DNA of 64,000 nucleotides from positions 372,001 to 436,000 of the forward strand of contig CAXXXQ010000003.1 of the NCBI GenBank assembly GCA_963677355.2. Reading direction: 5' to 3'. The notes under the pieces were generated by a model. It was not told the DNA's origin. It made no database searches and saw only the letters and a list, made by a program, of their open reading frames with translations. Position numbers and translations under genes: made by a program. The DNA is from Thiomicrorhabdus sp963677355 (lineage in GTDB: Bacteria; Pseudomonadota; Gammaproteobacteria; Thiomicrospirales; Thiomicrospiraceae). This document shows, one piece after another, positions 27,999 through 37,361 of the stretch. The number at the start of each line of letters is the position of its first letter. The first letter of the stretch is position 1.

Positions 27999-28015
27999 CG
28001 GTATTTGCTCGGCAA

Positions 28016-28696
28016 TTATTCTGCCGGCATGATCTGTGAGTAACGGCTGAAGTGCGGGAACTGTTTCGGATCGACTGGATCGAGTTTTGGACTGACAAAG
28101 GTGGCGCACAACAGGTGTTTGATGCCGTATTCCTGCGCCGTGCTCAGGGCTCGGGTATTGTCGTCAATCAGCAAAGTTTTGTTTTTGTCGTAGGGCTGGA
28201 TATTTTGGATTTCAGACCAGATTTGGATGTCTTCCTTGGGCATGCCAAAGTCATGGGCTGAAATCAGTTTATCGAAATAAGCTTCAATTTCGGTCATTTC
28301 CAGTTTAATCACTAGACTGTCACGATGGGCATTGGTGACCATAATCACGGTTTTGTTCTGCTGCTTAAGCCATTTCAGGAATTGCATCACTTCCGGATGA
28401 ACTTTAATCTGGTGTTTGAGTTCGGCTTTTAGTGCCGCAATCGGCAGTTCAAGGGCCTCGGTCCAATAGTCCAGACAATACCAGTTCAGGGTGCCGGTTT
28501 GCGAATGGATCTTTTCATGAATCAGTTGTTTGGCTTCATCCAAGCTGATTCGGTTTTTATCGGCATAAGATTGCGGTACGAATTCCATCCAGAAATGCCA
28601 GTCGAAATGCAAGTCAAGCAGGGTGCCGTCCATATCCAATAGAACGGTTTCGATACCAGACCAATCAACTAACGGATTTTTGACTGCTTGATTCAT
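28016..28696 (-). CDS. yrfG: GMP/IMP nucleotidase YrfG (HAD family)
   Basis: A 226-residue HAD phosphatase. 'VLLDMDGTLLDLHFDWHFW' is the nucleophile motif I, 'VTNAHRD' motif II, 'FGMPKED' motif III and 'LLIDDNTRAL' motif IV; 'TLNWYCLDYW' is typical of YrfG. I prefer the ATG at 28696, since the longer frame (start 28759) would overlap nudE and add residues absent from the family. It is divergent from nudE, as in many gammaproteobacteria. Confidence 0.9.
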   Translation of the reverse strand: MNQAVKNPLVDWSGIETVLLDMDGTLLDLHFDWHFWMEFVPQSYADKNRISLDEAKQLIHEKIHSQTGTLNWYCLDYWTEALELPIAALKAELKHQIKVHPEVMQFLKWLKQQNKTVIMVTNAHRDSLVIKLEMTEIEAYFDKLISAHDFGMPKEDIQIWSEIQNIQPYDKNKTLLIDDNTRALSTAQEYGIKHLLCATFVSPKLDPVDPKQFPHFSRYSQIMPAE

Positions 28697-28757
28697 TGCA
28701 AATACCAACCTCTTAGCGTTAAGATGAGTTTTTAAATTGTCAATCCGAGCCGGTTTC

Positions 28758-29318
28758 ATGTCTGACCCAAATTCAAAAAAAACGCCTACTATTCTAGCCG
28801 AAAATATCGAGGCTCAGTCACGGATTTTCACGGTTCAATCACAGCATATCGAGTTCTCCAACGGCACTCGAGTAAACTATGAAAGACTGGTCTCCAACTC
28901 TGACGGTGCCGTGCTGATCATTCCGCTGCTGGACGACGATCACTTGTTGTTGATCAGAGAGTATGGTGCCGGTGTCGGGCGATATGAACTCGGATTTCCG
29001 AAAGGTAAAGTCGATCCGGGTGAAACTTGGCGCGAAGCGAGTGTCCGGGAGAGCCAAGAAGAGATCGGTCATGCTCCGGCAGAAGTAAAGTTACTGGATT
29101 CCGTCAGTCTGGCGGCCGGTTATATGACCCATCAAACGCATATTGTTTTGGCGACCGGTTTGTCCCCGCAGGAGGCGCAAGGCGACGAGCCGGAACCGCT
29201 CGAAGTCGTTAAGTGGCCTCTGCAAAATTGGCAAAATTTGCTGGCGCATCCCGATTTTACCGAAGGGCGAGCCTATGCGGCTTTAATGCTAGTGCTTAAA
29301 GAACGTAATTTAATTTAG
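28758..29318 (+). CDS. nudE: ADP-compounds hydrolase NudE
   Basis: A 186-residue Nudix hydrolase active on ADP-ribose, NADH and Ap3A. The Nudix box is intact ('GKVDPGETWREASVRESQEE' plus IG), and 'FSNGTRVNYERL' and 'GDEPEPLEVVKWPL' match NudE. The ATG at 28758 gives the family N-terminus; a TTG at 28737 would extend into yrfG. cysQ follows after 38 bp, the usual order. Confidence 0.95.
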   Translation: MSDPNSKKTPTILAENIEAQSRIFTVQSQHIEFSNGTRVNYERLVSNSDGAVLIIPLLDDDHLLLIREYGAGVGRYELGFPKGKVDPGETWREASVRESQEEIGHAPAEVKLLDSVSLAAGYMTHQTHIVLATGLSPQEAQGDEPEPLEVVKWPLQNWQNLLAHPDFTEGRAYAALMLVLKERNLI

Positions 29319-29356
29319 ATGCCTTTAATTCCCAACCTCTATCATTCGGTTAATAC

Positions 29357-30286
29357 ATGAAACCTACAGACTCACATTCAGAACTTCATTTTGATTATTT
29401 ATCCACCGTTTTACTGCCCGAAGTTTGTCATATTGCGTTTCAGGCCGGACAGCTCATCTCCGATTTTTATCATAAACAGGAATTCGATGTTGAGTGCAAA
29501 GCCGACGGCTCTCCGGTCACCTGTGCCGACCAAAGCGCGGATAAATTGATCTGTTTGGCATTAAGGGCGTTAACCCCGGATATTCCAATGGTGACCGAGG
29601 AAAGTGTTGCCGATATTCCTTATGAACAGCGAAAATCATGGCAGACCTATTGGTTGGTTGACCCTTTGGACGGTACCAAGGAGTTTATCGCCGGGACCGG
29701 TGAGTACAGTGTCAATATTGCATTGATCTACAATCATCATCCGGTCATGGGCGTGGTGTATGGTCCGGAAACCGGTGATTTCTACTTTGCGGTTCAAAGC
29801 CACCCGCAAGATCCGGAAAATCAGGCGCAGATCGGTAAGCTCGAGCAGCTCTATGCTGAAAATCAAGCGGATACGCTAGATTGGCAACAGTTAATAGCTA
29901 CGGCTGATGCCATTACGGTTGCCAATCATCCTCAGCAGAGACTGGAAAACGGCGAGACAATTCGTGTGGCCGTCAGTCGAAGGCACGGCGGTGCTTTACA
30001 GCATTTTATGGGGCAACTGGGTCATTACTCGAAAATCAGAATGGGGTCGGCACTGAAAACGTGTTTGGTTGCGGAAGGTAAGGCGGATATCTATCCTCGT
30101 TTCGGACCGACTTCTTTATGGGATACGGCGGCGGCTCAGTGTATTTTGGAGGTGGCCGGCGGTGCGGTTTTAAATGCAGCAGGTCATTCGTTGGAGTATG
30201 TCCAAACCGAATCTTTGTTGAACCCGTTTTTTATTGCGATCGGTCATACAGATTATGATTGGCCGCCTTTTCCAGAGGTGCTCTAA
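29357..30286 (+). CDS. cysQ: 3'(2'),5'-bisphosphate nucleotidase CysQ
   Basis: A 309-residue inositol-phosphatase-family enzyme that removes PAP formed in sulfate assimilation. Metal site motifs 'VTEES', 'DPLDGTKEFI' and 'PTSLWDTAAAQCILEVAGG' are all present. It is longer than E. coli CysQ (about 246) through an insertion around residues 150-195. It is downstream of nudE in the same direction. Confidence 0.93.
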   Translation: MKPTDSHSELHFDYLSTVLLPEVCHIAFQAGQLISDFYHKQEFDVECKADGSPVTCADQSADKLICLALRALTPDIPMVTEESVADIPYEQRKSWQTYWLVDPLDGTKEFIAGTGEYSVNIALIYNHHPVMGVVYGPETGDFYFAVQSHPQDPENQAQIGKLEQLYAENQADTLDWQQLIATADAITVANHPQQRLENGETIRVAVSRRHGGALQHFMGQLGHYSKIRMGSALKTCLVAEGKADIYPRFGPTSLWDTAAAQCILEVAGGAVLNAAGHSLEYVQTESLLNPFFIAIGHTDYDWPPFPEVL

Positions 30287-30300
30287 GCACCGAAATCAGA

Positions 30301-31140
30301 TTAATCGTAAGCCTGTTTGGTAATCTGTGTTTGAATATGTCCCAACTCTTCGTCCGAAAGATTAAGCACCTTTTGACACTTTTCGTAGATGGCGTGGTTT
30401 TGTCTGGTTTCGTGTTGTGCGTCGAAGTTTTTGATTTGCACGGCATGCGCCAGTTCCAGCATTGCTACGAATAACTTGAGTTTTTCGTTACTAATATCAT
30501 CCATTCTTTCGGTATGGTGCAAGAGAATGGATTGGGCGATATATTTCGGCATTGACCACCCCATCGCCAAAACATAACCCATGGCAGAATGACTTGTGCC
30601 GAATTTAGCCACCTCTTTTTGCTCAAGAGTGTAGTGGTTGTTCAGGCTGCTGACAAAGACTTGACCATAAACTTCATCAAGTTCGGCCAGAGCAAAGGCG
30701 CCTATATCGTGAAGCAGGCCGACCAAATAAGCTTCGTCGGGTCTGATCTGTTTGCTGTACTTGGCAATAAAAGAGCAGACTTCGGCAATTGCTTGACTGT
30801 GGTAACTGAGTCCCGCCACTTTTTTGGTTTTCAGTAAGTCTTTGATGACAATCGCCATGACATAGTTTTTGATGTATTTGTTCCCTAAACGGAATATTGC
30901 GCCATCAAGATCTTTGGTTTTACTGTGCAAACTGTTGGTCAGACTGGGCATATTGGCCAAACCGATCAATTCGCCGGCAATGTACGGGTTGGCGGAGATT
31001 AGACGCTTTACTTTTGCAGGATCGGGAATGTCGCTTTTTTCAAATAATTGCTGTAGTTCAATGACTGCATCCGGTAGAACCGGGATGGTAATTTTTCTAA
31101 CCAGTTGGCTAGCGACTTGTATCTGATCTTTATATGACAT
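30301..31140 (-). CDS. HDOD domain signalling protein (second copy)
   Basis: A 279-residue HDOD protein, a paralogue of the one at 672-1532 with the same opening pattern ('ITIPVLPDAVIELQQLFEKS', 'LISANPYIAGELIGLANMPS'). A pseudo-HD segment is present ('DEAYLVGLLHDIGAFALAEL', 'ILLHHTERM'). No output domain is attached. It is convergent with cysQ (14 bp gap) and separated from nrdA by a terminator. Likely a cytoplasmic signalling adaptor; target unknown. Confidence 0.88.
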   Translation of the reverse strand: MSYKDQIQVASQLVRKITIPVLPDAVIELQQLFEKSDIPDPAKVKRLISANPYIAGELIGLANMPSLTNSLHSKTKDLDGAIFRLGNKYIKNYVMAIVIKDLLKTKKVAGLSYHSQAIAEVCSFIAKYSKQIRPDEAYLVGLLHDIGAFALAELDEVYGQVFVSSLNNHYTLEQKEVAKFGTSHSAMGYVLAMGWSMPKYIAQSILLHHTERMDDISNEKLKLFVAMLELAHAVQIKNFDAQHETRQNHAIYEKCQKVLNLSDEELGHIQTQITKQAYD

Positions 31141-31264
31141 GGTTATTATTTAAAAAAGTATTGTCTGCGATTATATAGCGAACCGGCGGTAAAGAAGTTG
31201 TGTTTCGTCAATTATTTCCGGCCTGATTCCATTTTGATCATGAATCTACTCTTTGTGGTAATAA

Positions 31265-31286
31265 AAAAGGGGCGAAAGCCCCTTTT
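31265..31286 (-). terminator. Rho-independent terminator of nrdA
   Basis: Stem AAAAGGGGC / GCCCCTTTT with a GAAA loop (UUUC on the minus-strand RNA), followed on the minus strand by a T-run, 32 bp after the nrdA stop. Confidence 0.92.
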
Positions 31287-31317
31287 GGTTTGCAGAAACC
31301 CGCTATTGAATCGGGGT

Positions 31318-33585
31318 TTACAGCTTACATGCGCCACCTGCGCAACCATCGTCTTCATGGGCGTCGTCCGCGCCGTCACGAGTATTATGGTAATACAAGG
31401 TTTTAAGGCCCATCTTGTAGCAATACAAGATGTCTTGCAGTACTAATTTAATTGGCACTTTGTCTTCATTGAATCGAGCCGGATCGTAATTGGTGTTGGC
31501 CGAGATCGCTTGGTCGACAAATTTCTGCATGATTCCAACCAGTTGGATGTAACCTTGGTTATTCGGAATATGCCATAACAATTCATAGTCGTCGCGATGC
31601 TCTTTGAAGCCAGGCACAACCTGTTTCAGAATACCGTCTTTAGATGCCTTAACCGAGATGTAACCACGCGGCGGTTCAATACCGTTGGTTGAGTTGGTGA
31701 TTTGCGAAGAGGTTTCGCACGGCATCAGTGCCGTTAAGGTTGAGTTTCTCAAACCGTGCTCTTTGATTTCGGTACGCAGCGCTTCCCAATCTAAGTGCAG
31801 AGGTTCGTCACAAATTTCGTCGACATCTATCTTGTAGGTGTCGATAGGCAGAATACCTTGAGCGTATTTGGTGTCTGCAAAGTAGCCGCAAGCGCCTTGT
31901 TCTTTAGCAAGGTTGTTTGAAGCTTTTAACAGGTTATACTGAATCGCTTCAAAGGTTTTGTGAATTAAACCGTTGGCCGAACCGTCCGAGTATTTGGTCT
32001 TGTTTTTAGCCAGATAGTAAGCCAAGTTAGTGACTCCGACACCTAAGGTGCGGCGACCCATACTCGAGTGTCTTGCGGCTTCAACCGGGTAGTCCTGATA
32101 GTCAAGCAAGCTATCCAGCGCACGTACAATCAGGTCGGACAAGCTTTCCAATTCTTCCAAGTTTTCCAGCGCGCCCAAGTTGAAAGCCGACAAGGTACAA
32201 AGTGCAATCTCACCGTCAGGGTCTTCTACCGAGTGCAAAGGTTTGGTCGGTAGGGCGATCTCAAGGCATAAGTTCGATTGGTGAACCGGCGCTTTTTTCT
32301 CGTCAAACGGGCTGTGGGTATTACAGTGGTCAACGTTCTGAATATAGATACGACCAGTCTGAGCACGTTCTTGAGCGACTTGGGTAAACAGGTCGATGGC
32401 CTTGACGGTTTTTTTACGGATGCTTTCATCCACTTCGTAAATTTTATAAAGACGTTCAAACTCTTCTTGGTCGTCAAAGAAGGCTTCATAGAGGCCGGGA
32501 ACGTCCGAAGGGCTGAATAGGGTGATATTGCCGCCTTCCAGCATACGTTGGTACATCAATTTATTGAACTGTACGCCGTAATCCAAGTGGCGGGCACGGT
32601 TCTCCTCCACGCCGCGGTTGTTTTTCAGTACCACCAGAGATTCAACTTCAAGGTGCCAGATCGGATAGAACAGGGTGGCTGCACCGCCACGAACCCCGCC
32701 CTGCGAGCAGGACTTTACAGCCGTCTGGAAGTGTTTGATAAACGGAATCATTCCGGTGTGATAGGCTTCACCACCGCGAATTTCACTTCCCAATGCGCGG
32801 ATACGGCCAACGTTGACTCCGATGCCGGCACGCTGTGAGACGTATTTAACAATCGATGAAGAGGTCGCATTGATCGAATCTAACGAGTCGCCGCATTCAA
32901 TCAGTACACAGGAACTGAATTGGCGAGTCGGGGTACGCACACCGGACATGATCGGCGTCGGCAACGACAGTTTGAACAGAGACGAAGCGTCGTAGAAGTC
33001 TTTGATATATTGCAGACGAGTCTCTTCCGGGTAGTGGGCAAACAGACACATCGGAATTAGCATGTAGATAAACTGCGGACTTTCGAAAATTTTGCCGGTA
33101 ACACGGTTTTGAACCAGATATTTCCCTTCCAGCTGCTTAACCGCAGCGTAGCTGAAGTTAAGGTCGCGGCCGTGATCGATATAACGATCCAGTTCGTCAA
33201 TGTCAGCTTTGCTGTAATCATCAATAATCTGGCTGTCATAGTGGCCGCTGCGAACCATTTTATTGACGTGTTCGAACAACGTAGGCGGTGTAAAACGATC
33301 AAACGCTTTTTTACGCAAATGGAATATGGCTAATCGAGCTGCTAAATGTTGATAATCCGGAGACTGTTCAGAGATTAGGTCGGCTGCTGATTTTACGATA
33401 GTTTCGTGAATATCCGAAGTGGTGATGCCATCATAAAATTGAATGTGAGACTTAAGTTCTACTTCGGAAACGGAAACGTTTTCGAGTCCCTCTGCCGCCC
33501 AAGTAATGACGCGGTGGATTTTTTCTAAATCGATCGGTTCTTTGGTGCCATTTCGTTTAGTAACTTGAATGTTTTGGTTAGTCAT
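31318..33585 (-). CDS. nrdA: Ribonucleotide reductase class Ia, alpha subunit
   Basis: A 755-residue catalytic subunit. The N-terminal ATP-cone 'VTKRNGTKEPIDLEKIHRVI' gives allosteric activity control. The catalytic core includes 'RQFSSCVLIECGDSLDSI' and the 'NLCLEIALPTKP' region. The C-terminal redox tail 'GCAGGACKL' carries the Cys pair that is re-reduced by thioredoxin or glutaredoxin. It is encoded apart from nrdB. The 484-bp upstream region carries two NrdR boxes and two DnaA boxes, fitting repression by NrdR and cell-cycle control. Confidence 0.97.
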   Translation of the reverse strand: MTNQNIQVTKRNGTKEPIDLEKIHRVITWAAEGLENVSVSEVELKSHIQFYDGITTSDIHETIVKSAADLISEQSPDYQHLAARLAIFHLRKKAFDRFTPPTLFEHVNKMVRSGHYDSQIIDDYSKADIDELDRYIDHGRDLNFSYAAVKQLEGKYLVQNRVTGKIFESPQFIYMLIPMCLFAHYPEETRLQYIKDFYDASSLFKLSLPTPIMSGVRTPTRQFSSCVLIECGDSLDSINATSSSIVKYVSQRAGIGVNVGRIRALGSEIRGGEAYHTGMIPFIKHFQTAVKSCSQGGVRGGAATLFYPIWHLEVESLVVLKNNRGVEENRARHLDYGVQFNKLMYQRMLEGGNITLFSPSDVPGLYEAFFDDQEEFERLYKIYEVDESIRKKTVKAIDLFTQVAQERAQTGRIYIQNVDHCNTHSPFDEKKAPVHQSNLCLEIALPTKPLHSVEDPDGEIALCTLSAFNLGALENLEELESLSDLIVRALDSLLDYQDYPVEAARHSSMGRRTLGVGVTNLAYYLAKNKTKYSDGSANGLIHKTFEAIQYNLLKASNNLAKEQGACGYFADTKYAQGILPIDTYKIDVDEICDEPLHLDWEALRTEIKEHGLRNSTLTALMPCETSSQITNSTNGIEPPRGYISVKASKDGILKQVVPGFKEHRDDYELLWHIPNNQGYIQLVGIMQKFVDQAISANTNYDPARFNEDKVPIKLVLQDILYCYKMGLKTLYYHNTRDGADDAHEDDGCAGGACKL

Positions 33586-33735
33586 GCGCTGTTTTTTTCA
33601 ACCTGTGTATAAAGCAAACTTACTGAAAAGGATTAACAATAATGAATTTATAAAGGAATTCATTAGCTTAGCGAAACAATGCAAAATGAAATGTAGTTTT
33701 GAATGATAATTGCCTTGTGCTTAACAGCGTTGCTC

Positions 33736-33783
33736 GCACAATATCTAGTTTCGCGTTTTCGTTGTTATCGCAAAATATAGTAG
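33736..33783. promoter_or_regulatory. Two NrdR boxes upstream of nrdA
   Basis: CAATATCTAGT at 33739-33749 and CAAAATATAGT at 33771-33781 match the NrdR core CwAtATaTwGt with one deviation each. They are 32 bp apart, three helical turns, the arrangement NrdR needs. They lie 150-200 bp before the nrdA start. Confidence 0.75.
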
Positions 33784-33846
33784 ATTTTTGAGAATGGTGC
33801 AAGCACATAAAAATGCACTTTTATTACTGTTTTTTAGATGCATTTC

Positions 33847-33900
33847 TGTGGAAAAAACGTAAAAATTCCCTAAGAAACGAGCCTCTTAGCTTGTGGATAA
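33847..33900. promoter_or_regulatory. DnaA boxes upstream of nrdA
   Basis: TGTGGATAA at 33892-33900 is a perfect DnaA box (TTATCCACA on the other strand), and TGTGGAAAA at 33847-33855 fits TTWTNCACA. DnaA boxes upstream of nrdAB are known from E. coli. The rest of 33586-34069 is AT-rich and gene-free. Confidence 0.6.
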
Positions 33901-33976
33901 CTCTGTGGGGTTTTTAAAATTTAGGTCTAAAAAAAATTCTATTTAGTTAAATAAAAAATCTATAAAAAAAGTGATA

Positions 33977-33992
33977 AAAAAGCTTGCTTTTT
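33977..33992. terminator. Weak terminator-like hairpin after the COG0523 gene
   Basis: AAAAAG-CTTG-CTTTTT with flanking A/T runs on both strands. On the minus strand it lies about 80 bp after the COG0523 stop. Another small hairpin (TGCGT...ACGCA) is at 34018-34037. Confidence 0.4.
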
Positions 33993-34069
33993 GGCAAAGC
34001 CTGACGGGGCGCGGATTTGCGTGGAATTACCTACGCATATTCTATTTTTTGTAGTAAAAGGCATTTGGT

Positions 34070-35137
34070 TTACTTTTGACAGGCGGCTAGTTTTTTTTCA
34101 AATTGCATGAGATCGAAATCGTTGCCATGGGGAAGCAAAATCTCGAGTCTTGAATCACGCCGGTAGGCAATATATTCTCGAGTCACCTCTTGATCCTTGA
34201 CCCATTGAAACAGCATACGCGGTTCGCCGACTTTAAAAACTCCCTTTGCTCTTAGTGGATATTTCTCTGTGGTTTTACCATTTGCTAGGCTTTTAAAGAG
34301 TTTTAATAGTTTGTTCCAATCGAAGACGGTTTCATTATTGAAAATCCAGCCGATCGAGACAGTATTGAGTTGATTTTGACTCTTTCGTTCTAATAGCCCT
34401 TGCAGTCTTTCATGAGGGGGAGGTAGTTCAGGTAAAGCGGGGGGTTCGCTGTTATGTACCGGTTTTGTTTCGACATCGTCTGTTTTTAGGTATTGGGTTG
34501 CAGGCGGCTGTCTGTGTCGATTGGATGTGATGGAAATCAGTTGCGGGTCTATTTGGGCGTGTTGGGTATTAATGATCGCGAGTTTTGGTGGGTAAAGCTG
34601 GTTGGCGAAATGGTTCAAGGCTTCGATGTTTGCTTCAACGGCTCTGTCCTGTTTGTTAAATACAATCACATCGGCGACGTCGACCAAGTTTTGCATGATC
34701 ACCAGTTGAGAGAATTGTTCAACCTTGGTGATCGCGCTATCCAGAACGGCAAATACAGTTTGGATTTCAAAGTTTTCCTGAAAGTAGGGGGTGTGTAACA
34801 ACTCTACCATGGATTCCGGTTCGCCGAGGCCGGTGGGTTCAATAAAAATACGGTCTAAACGGTATTGGCTGTTTAAGGTTTGAATCGCTTCTTTAAACTC
34901 GCCGAGAGCGGTACAGCAAATGCAGCCTCCGGGAATCTGTTTCACCTGAATAGTGTCGTTTTGATTGCTAAGGATGGCTCCGTCAATGCCGATGGCTCCG
35001 AATTCGTTGACTAAAATGCCCCAGTTTTCGTTTTCCGGTTTATGTTTCAGCAGGTTTTTTAATAGCGTGGTTTTGCCGGCGCCAAGCGAACCGATAATTA
35101 AATTAACGGCGGTTCGGTTTTTTATTTGTGTGAACAT
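34070..35137 (-). CDS. COG0523/CobW-family GTPase, putative metal chaperone
   Basis: A 355-residue G3E-family GTPase. The P-loop is 'IIGSLGAGKTTLLKNLL', the hallmark metal-binding CxCC motif is in 'IPGGCICCTALGEFKEAI', and 'VFNKQD' is the NKxD guanine-specificity motif. The CobW C-terminal domain follows an unusual Pro-rich linker (residues 215-245). Relatives insert or supply zinc, cobalt or nickel. The urease cluster is 3 kb away, but nothing here ties this protein to nickel specifically. Confidence 0.88.
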   Translation of the reverse strand: MFTQIKNRTAVNLIIGSLGAGKTTLLKNLLKHKPENENWGILVNEFGAIGIDGAILSNQNDTIQVKQIPGGCICCTALGEFKEAIQTLNSQYRLDRIFIEPTGLGEPESMVELLHTPYFQENFEIQTVFAVLDSAITKVEQFSQLVIMQNLVDVADVIVFNKQDRAVEANIEALNHFANQLYPPKLAIINTQHAQIDPQLISITSNRHRQPPATQYLKTDDVETKPVHNSEPPALPELPPPHERLQGLLERKSQNQLNTVSIGWIFNNETVFDWNKLLKLFKSLANGKTTEKYPLRAKGVFKVGEPRMLFQWVKDQEVTREYIAYRRDSRLEILLPHGNDFDLMQFEKKLAACQK

Positions 35138-35181
35138 ACAGTAAGAGATGGGGATAAGGAGATACTTTGAAATCTCATGTT

Positions 35182-36249
35182 TTAGAGGTCAAGTTCGGAT
35201 TTAACATTGTTACGGCCGGTGCTCTTTGCCGAATAAAGCGCTTTATCGGCGCGACCGATCATTTCATCTATATTTTTATCGTGGTTTTGGTCAAAGGTAG
35301 CCACGCCGCAAGAAACCGTTAGTTGTAAATCTTTTTTGTAGGCCGTGACTTTTAATTTGGTGGTTTCGATTTTAGCTCTCAAGCTTTCCGCAACATGCAT
35401 AGCATTTTCAAGATTGGTATGGGGAAGCAAAATAATAAATTCTTCTCCGCCAAGACGAGCAACAAAGTCTTTTCCTTTGGTCTCTTTATGCAGTTGTTTT
35501 GCGAGGTATCTTAAAACGCTGTCTCCGACAAGGTGGCCGAATTCATCGTTGATGGCTTTGAAGAAGTCGATATCCAAGATAATCAACGAGAAAGTGAAGT
35601 CTTCTTCCAGCTGGGTTCTCTCCAGCATTTGTTCAGCGGCTTCGTTGAGTCCGCGACGATTCGGAATGTTGGTTAGCTCATCGGTTTTAGCAATGAGATT
35701 AGCCTGTTCAAGCTCCATTTTTAACTGTTTGATTTCCCCTGAAGCTTCGTTAGCACCGTTTTGCAGGTCTTCCGTACAGCGAAGCATTGCTTTTATCGAC
35801 GGCAAAATTTCATCGTGTAAACACTCTTTGATGGAATCAGGAATGTCGCAATCTGAAAGATGATTAATTCCATTGACGACGGTCTCTTGATTCAGTCTGG
35901 AGGTCTCAATCCACTTTTCGATTTGTCCAAGCAGGTTTTTCAGCAACGTTTCAACTTGTTGGGTCGGTAAATGCTGAAACAAGTAGCTAGATATTAACTC
36001 GTTAAAAAAAGTGTCGGCTGCATCGTTACTATAATTACCCGCTTCCATCACTTTTTGGATCTGCTGGCTCAGCTTGGGGTCGATATTTTGGATAGCTTCA
36101 TAGATGACGGTGTAATGAACCGGATTCGGAATCGCATCATGCTCTTTGATTTTTTCGAAAACGCGGTTGGCCAGCTCAAGTTTTTGTTGATCGCTCAAAC
36201 TTTCAACCTGATAACGAGCAATGAATTTATTGATTGCGTTGAGTCGCAT
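35182..36249 (-). CDS. Diguanylate cyclase (GGDEF)
   Basis: A 355-residue soluble protein. An all-helical N-terminal region (1-185) has no recognised sensor. The C-terminal GGDEF domain has an intact signature GGEEF ('ARLGGEEFIILLPHTNLE') and the 'DELTNIPNRRGLNEAAEQ' entry motif. The inhibitory RxxD site is changed to K-x-x-D, which may weaken product inhibition. It should synthesise cyclic-di-GMP. It is upstream of the COG0523 gene on the same strand, 44 bp apart. Confidence 0.92.
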   Translation of the reverse strand: MRLNAINKFIARYQVESLSDQQKLELANRVFEKIKEHDAIPNPVHYTVIYEAIQNIDPKLSQQIQKVMEAGNYSNDAADTFFNELISSYLFQHLPTQQVETLLKNLLGQIEKWIETSRLNQETVVNGINHLSDCDIPDSIKECLHDEILPSIKAMLRCTEDLQNGANEASGEIKQLKMELEQANLIAKTDELTNIPNRRGLNEAAEQMLERTQLEEDFTFSLIILDIDFFKAINDEFGHLVGDSVLRYLAKQLHKETKGKDFVARLGGEEFIILLPHTNLENAMHVAESLRAKIETTKLKVTAYKKDLQLTVSCGVATFDQNHDKNIDEMIGRADKALYSAKSTGRNNVKSELDL

Positions 36250-36397
36250 TTCGAGTCCTGATAAAAGAGAACGAGATAGAGTTGAAAATTATTTTAAGGC
36301 TTAAACGGCTCATTTGAAAGCTTAAAATGCATAGAACGAAGTTAGTCGAAAGATGCCGGCTTAAAAAAATTAAGCCGGAAAAGATTAAAAAACGAGT

Positions 36398-36598
36398 TTA
36401 ATCTCTTTTGATTGTTTCATGTAGAGGACAGGTTTGAATGCCGAGAATGGTGTAGAGCGGACACCACTTCATAAGGCCTGTTGCCAGCGGAATGATACCG
36501 ATATAACCCCAGTTGCCGACGATGCCGGTGTATGCCAAAGCGATGAGTGCTAGTCCAAGAATAATACGAATGATTCGATCTAGTGTGCCTACGTTCAT
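36398..36598 (-). CDS. YgaP-type DUF2892 small membrane protein
   Basis: A 66-residue inner-membrane protein: 'MNVGTLDRIIRIILGLALIA' starts the first helix, a second hydrophobic helix follows, and the end 'KWCPLYTILGIQTCPL' holds the family's two cysteines. DUF2892 is the membrane part of YgaP-like proteins, here without the rhodanese domain. Function uncertain. Confidence 0.88.
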   Translation of the reverse strand: MNVGTLDRIIRIILGLALIALAYTGIVGNWGYIGIIPLATGLMKWCPLYTILGIQTCPLHETIKRD

Positions 36599-36749
36599 GA
36601 TAAATGTACTCCATTAGTGATTGTTATTGTGATTCGATTAAGGGCTATAATTTTATAAGCCGAATTTCAGTGCATGGACATGGTTTATTAAACTCTATAG
36701 CGACTATCTCTAGGTTGATATAAAAAAACATAGATTTTGTCCTGCTTGC

Positions 36750-36770
36750 TCCGACATTTTTGATGTCGGA
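36750..36770 (+). terminator. Hairpin upstream of the ModE-like gene
   Basis: TCCGACAT / ATGTCGGA with a TTTTG loop, followed by TTTATATTTT. It looks like a terminator or leader attenuator. A smaller inverted repeat TGTTA-CATA-TAACA is at 36851-36864, just before the gene, and could be an operator. Confidence 0.4.
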
Positions 36771-36886
36771 TTTATATTTTCGGCGATGCATAATAATTGT
36801 CAATATTTAACAGTCAACTCTAATTATTGAAAAGAGTCCTGTTTGTTGTTTGTTACATATAACATTAGATGATAGGTATTAAACCA

Positions 36887-37255
36887 ATGACTCATACCGA
36901 TAGTAATAAGTTACCTGGAGAGCCTTACTCGGAAAAAATCAGGGCGCGTTTTTGGATTACCGGCGATGCTTCAGGGTATGTCGGTATCGGGCGTATTGAG
37001 CTGCTTGAAAAAATTGATGAGTTCGGTTCGATGAATCAAGCTGCTAAAAGCATGGGTATGTCTTATAAAAAAGCTTGGAAATTAATTGAAGAACTCAATC
37101 AAATGTACGAGCAGCCTCTAATTGTCAAAGCAGTTGGCGGAAAAGCAGGTGGCGGCAGTGTTTTAACCGACAGGGGTAAGAGGTTAATTAAGGATTTCAG
37201 AAAGATCGAGAGTGAGTTGCAGCTTTTTCTCGATAAAATGAATTCTCTAGTTTAA
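36887..37255 (+). CDS. ModE-type winged-helix DNA-binding protein (no MOP domain)
   Basis: A 122-residue protein consisting only of the LysR/ModE-like helix-turn-helix domain: 'IGRIELLEKIDEFGSMNQAA', 'KSMGMSYKKAWKLIEELN', 'KAVGGKAGGGSVLTDRGKRL'. The C-terminal molybdate-binding MOP domains of full ModE are absent, so the effector is unknown. I chose ATG 36887; an in-frame ATG at 36869 would add six residues. It precedes the nitrogen island's torF. Confidence 0.85.
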   Translation: MTHTDSNKLPGEPYSEKIRARFWITGDASGYVGIGRIELLEKIDEFGSMNQAAKSMGMSYKKAWKLIEELNQMYEQPLIVKAVGGKAGGGSVLTDRGKRLIKDFRKIESELQLFLDKMNSLV

Positions 37256-37361
37256 AGCGGTGCATTGTTGCACCAAATTAATTCTGTAATATTCTCTCAA
37301 TATTCTGTTAATAGATCGAATTTAAGTTAACTGTCTGATTTATAAAATAATTTAAAAAATT

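Noticed and set aside
37260..37275. GGTGCA-TTGT-TGCACC as an NtrC site
   Set aside because: The half-sites are in the reverse order and the spacing is wrong (GTGCA first, 4-bp gap); it is simply a hairpin.
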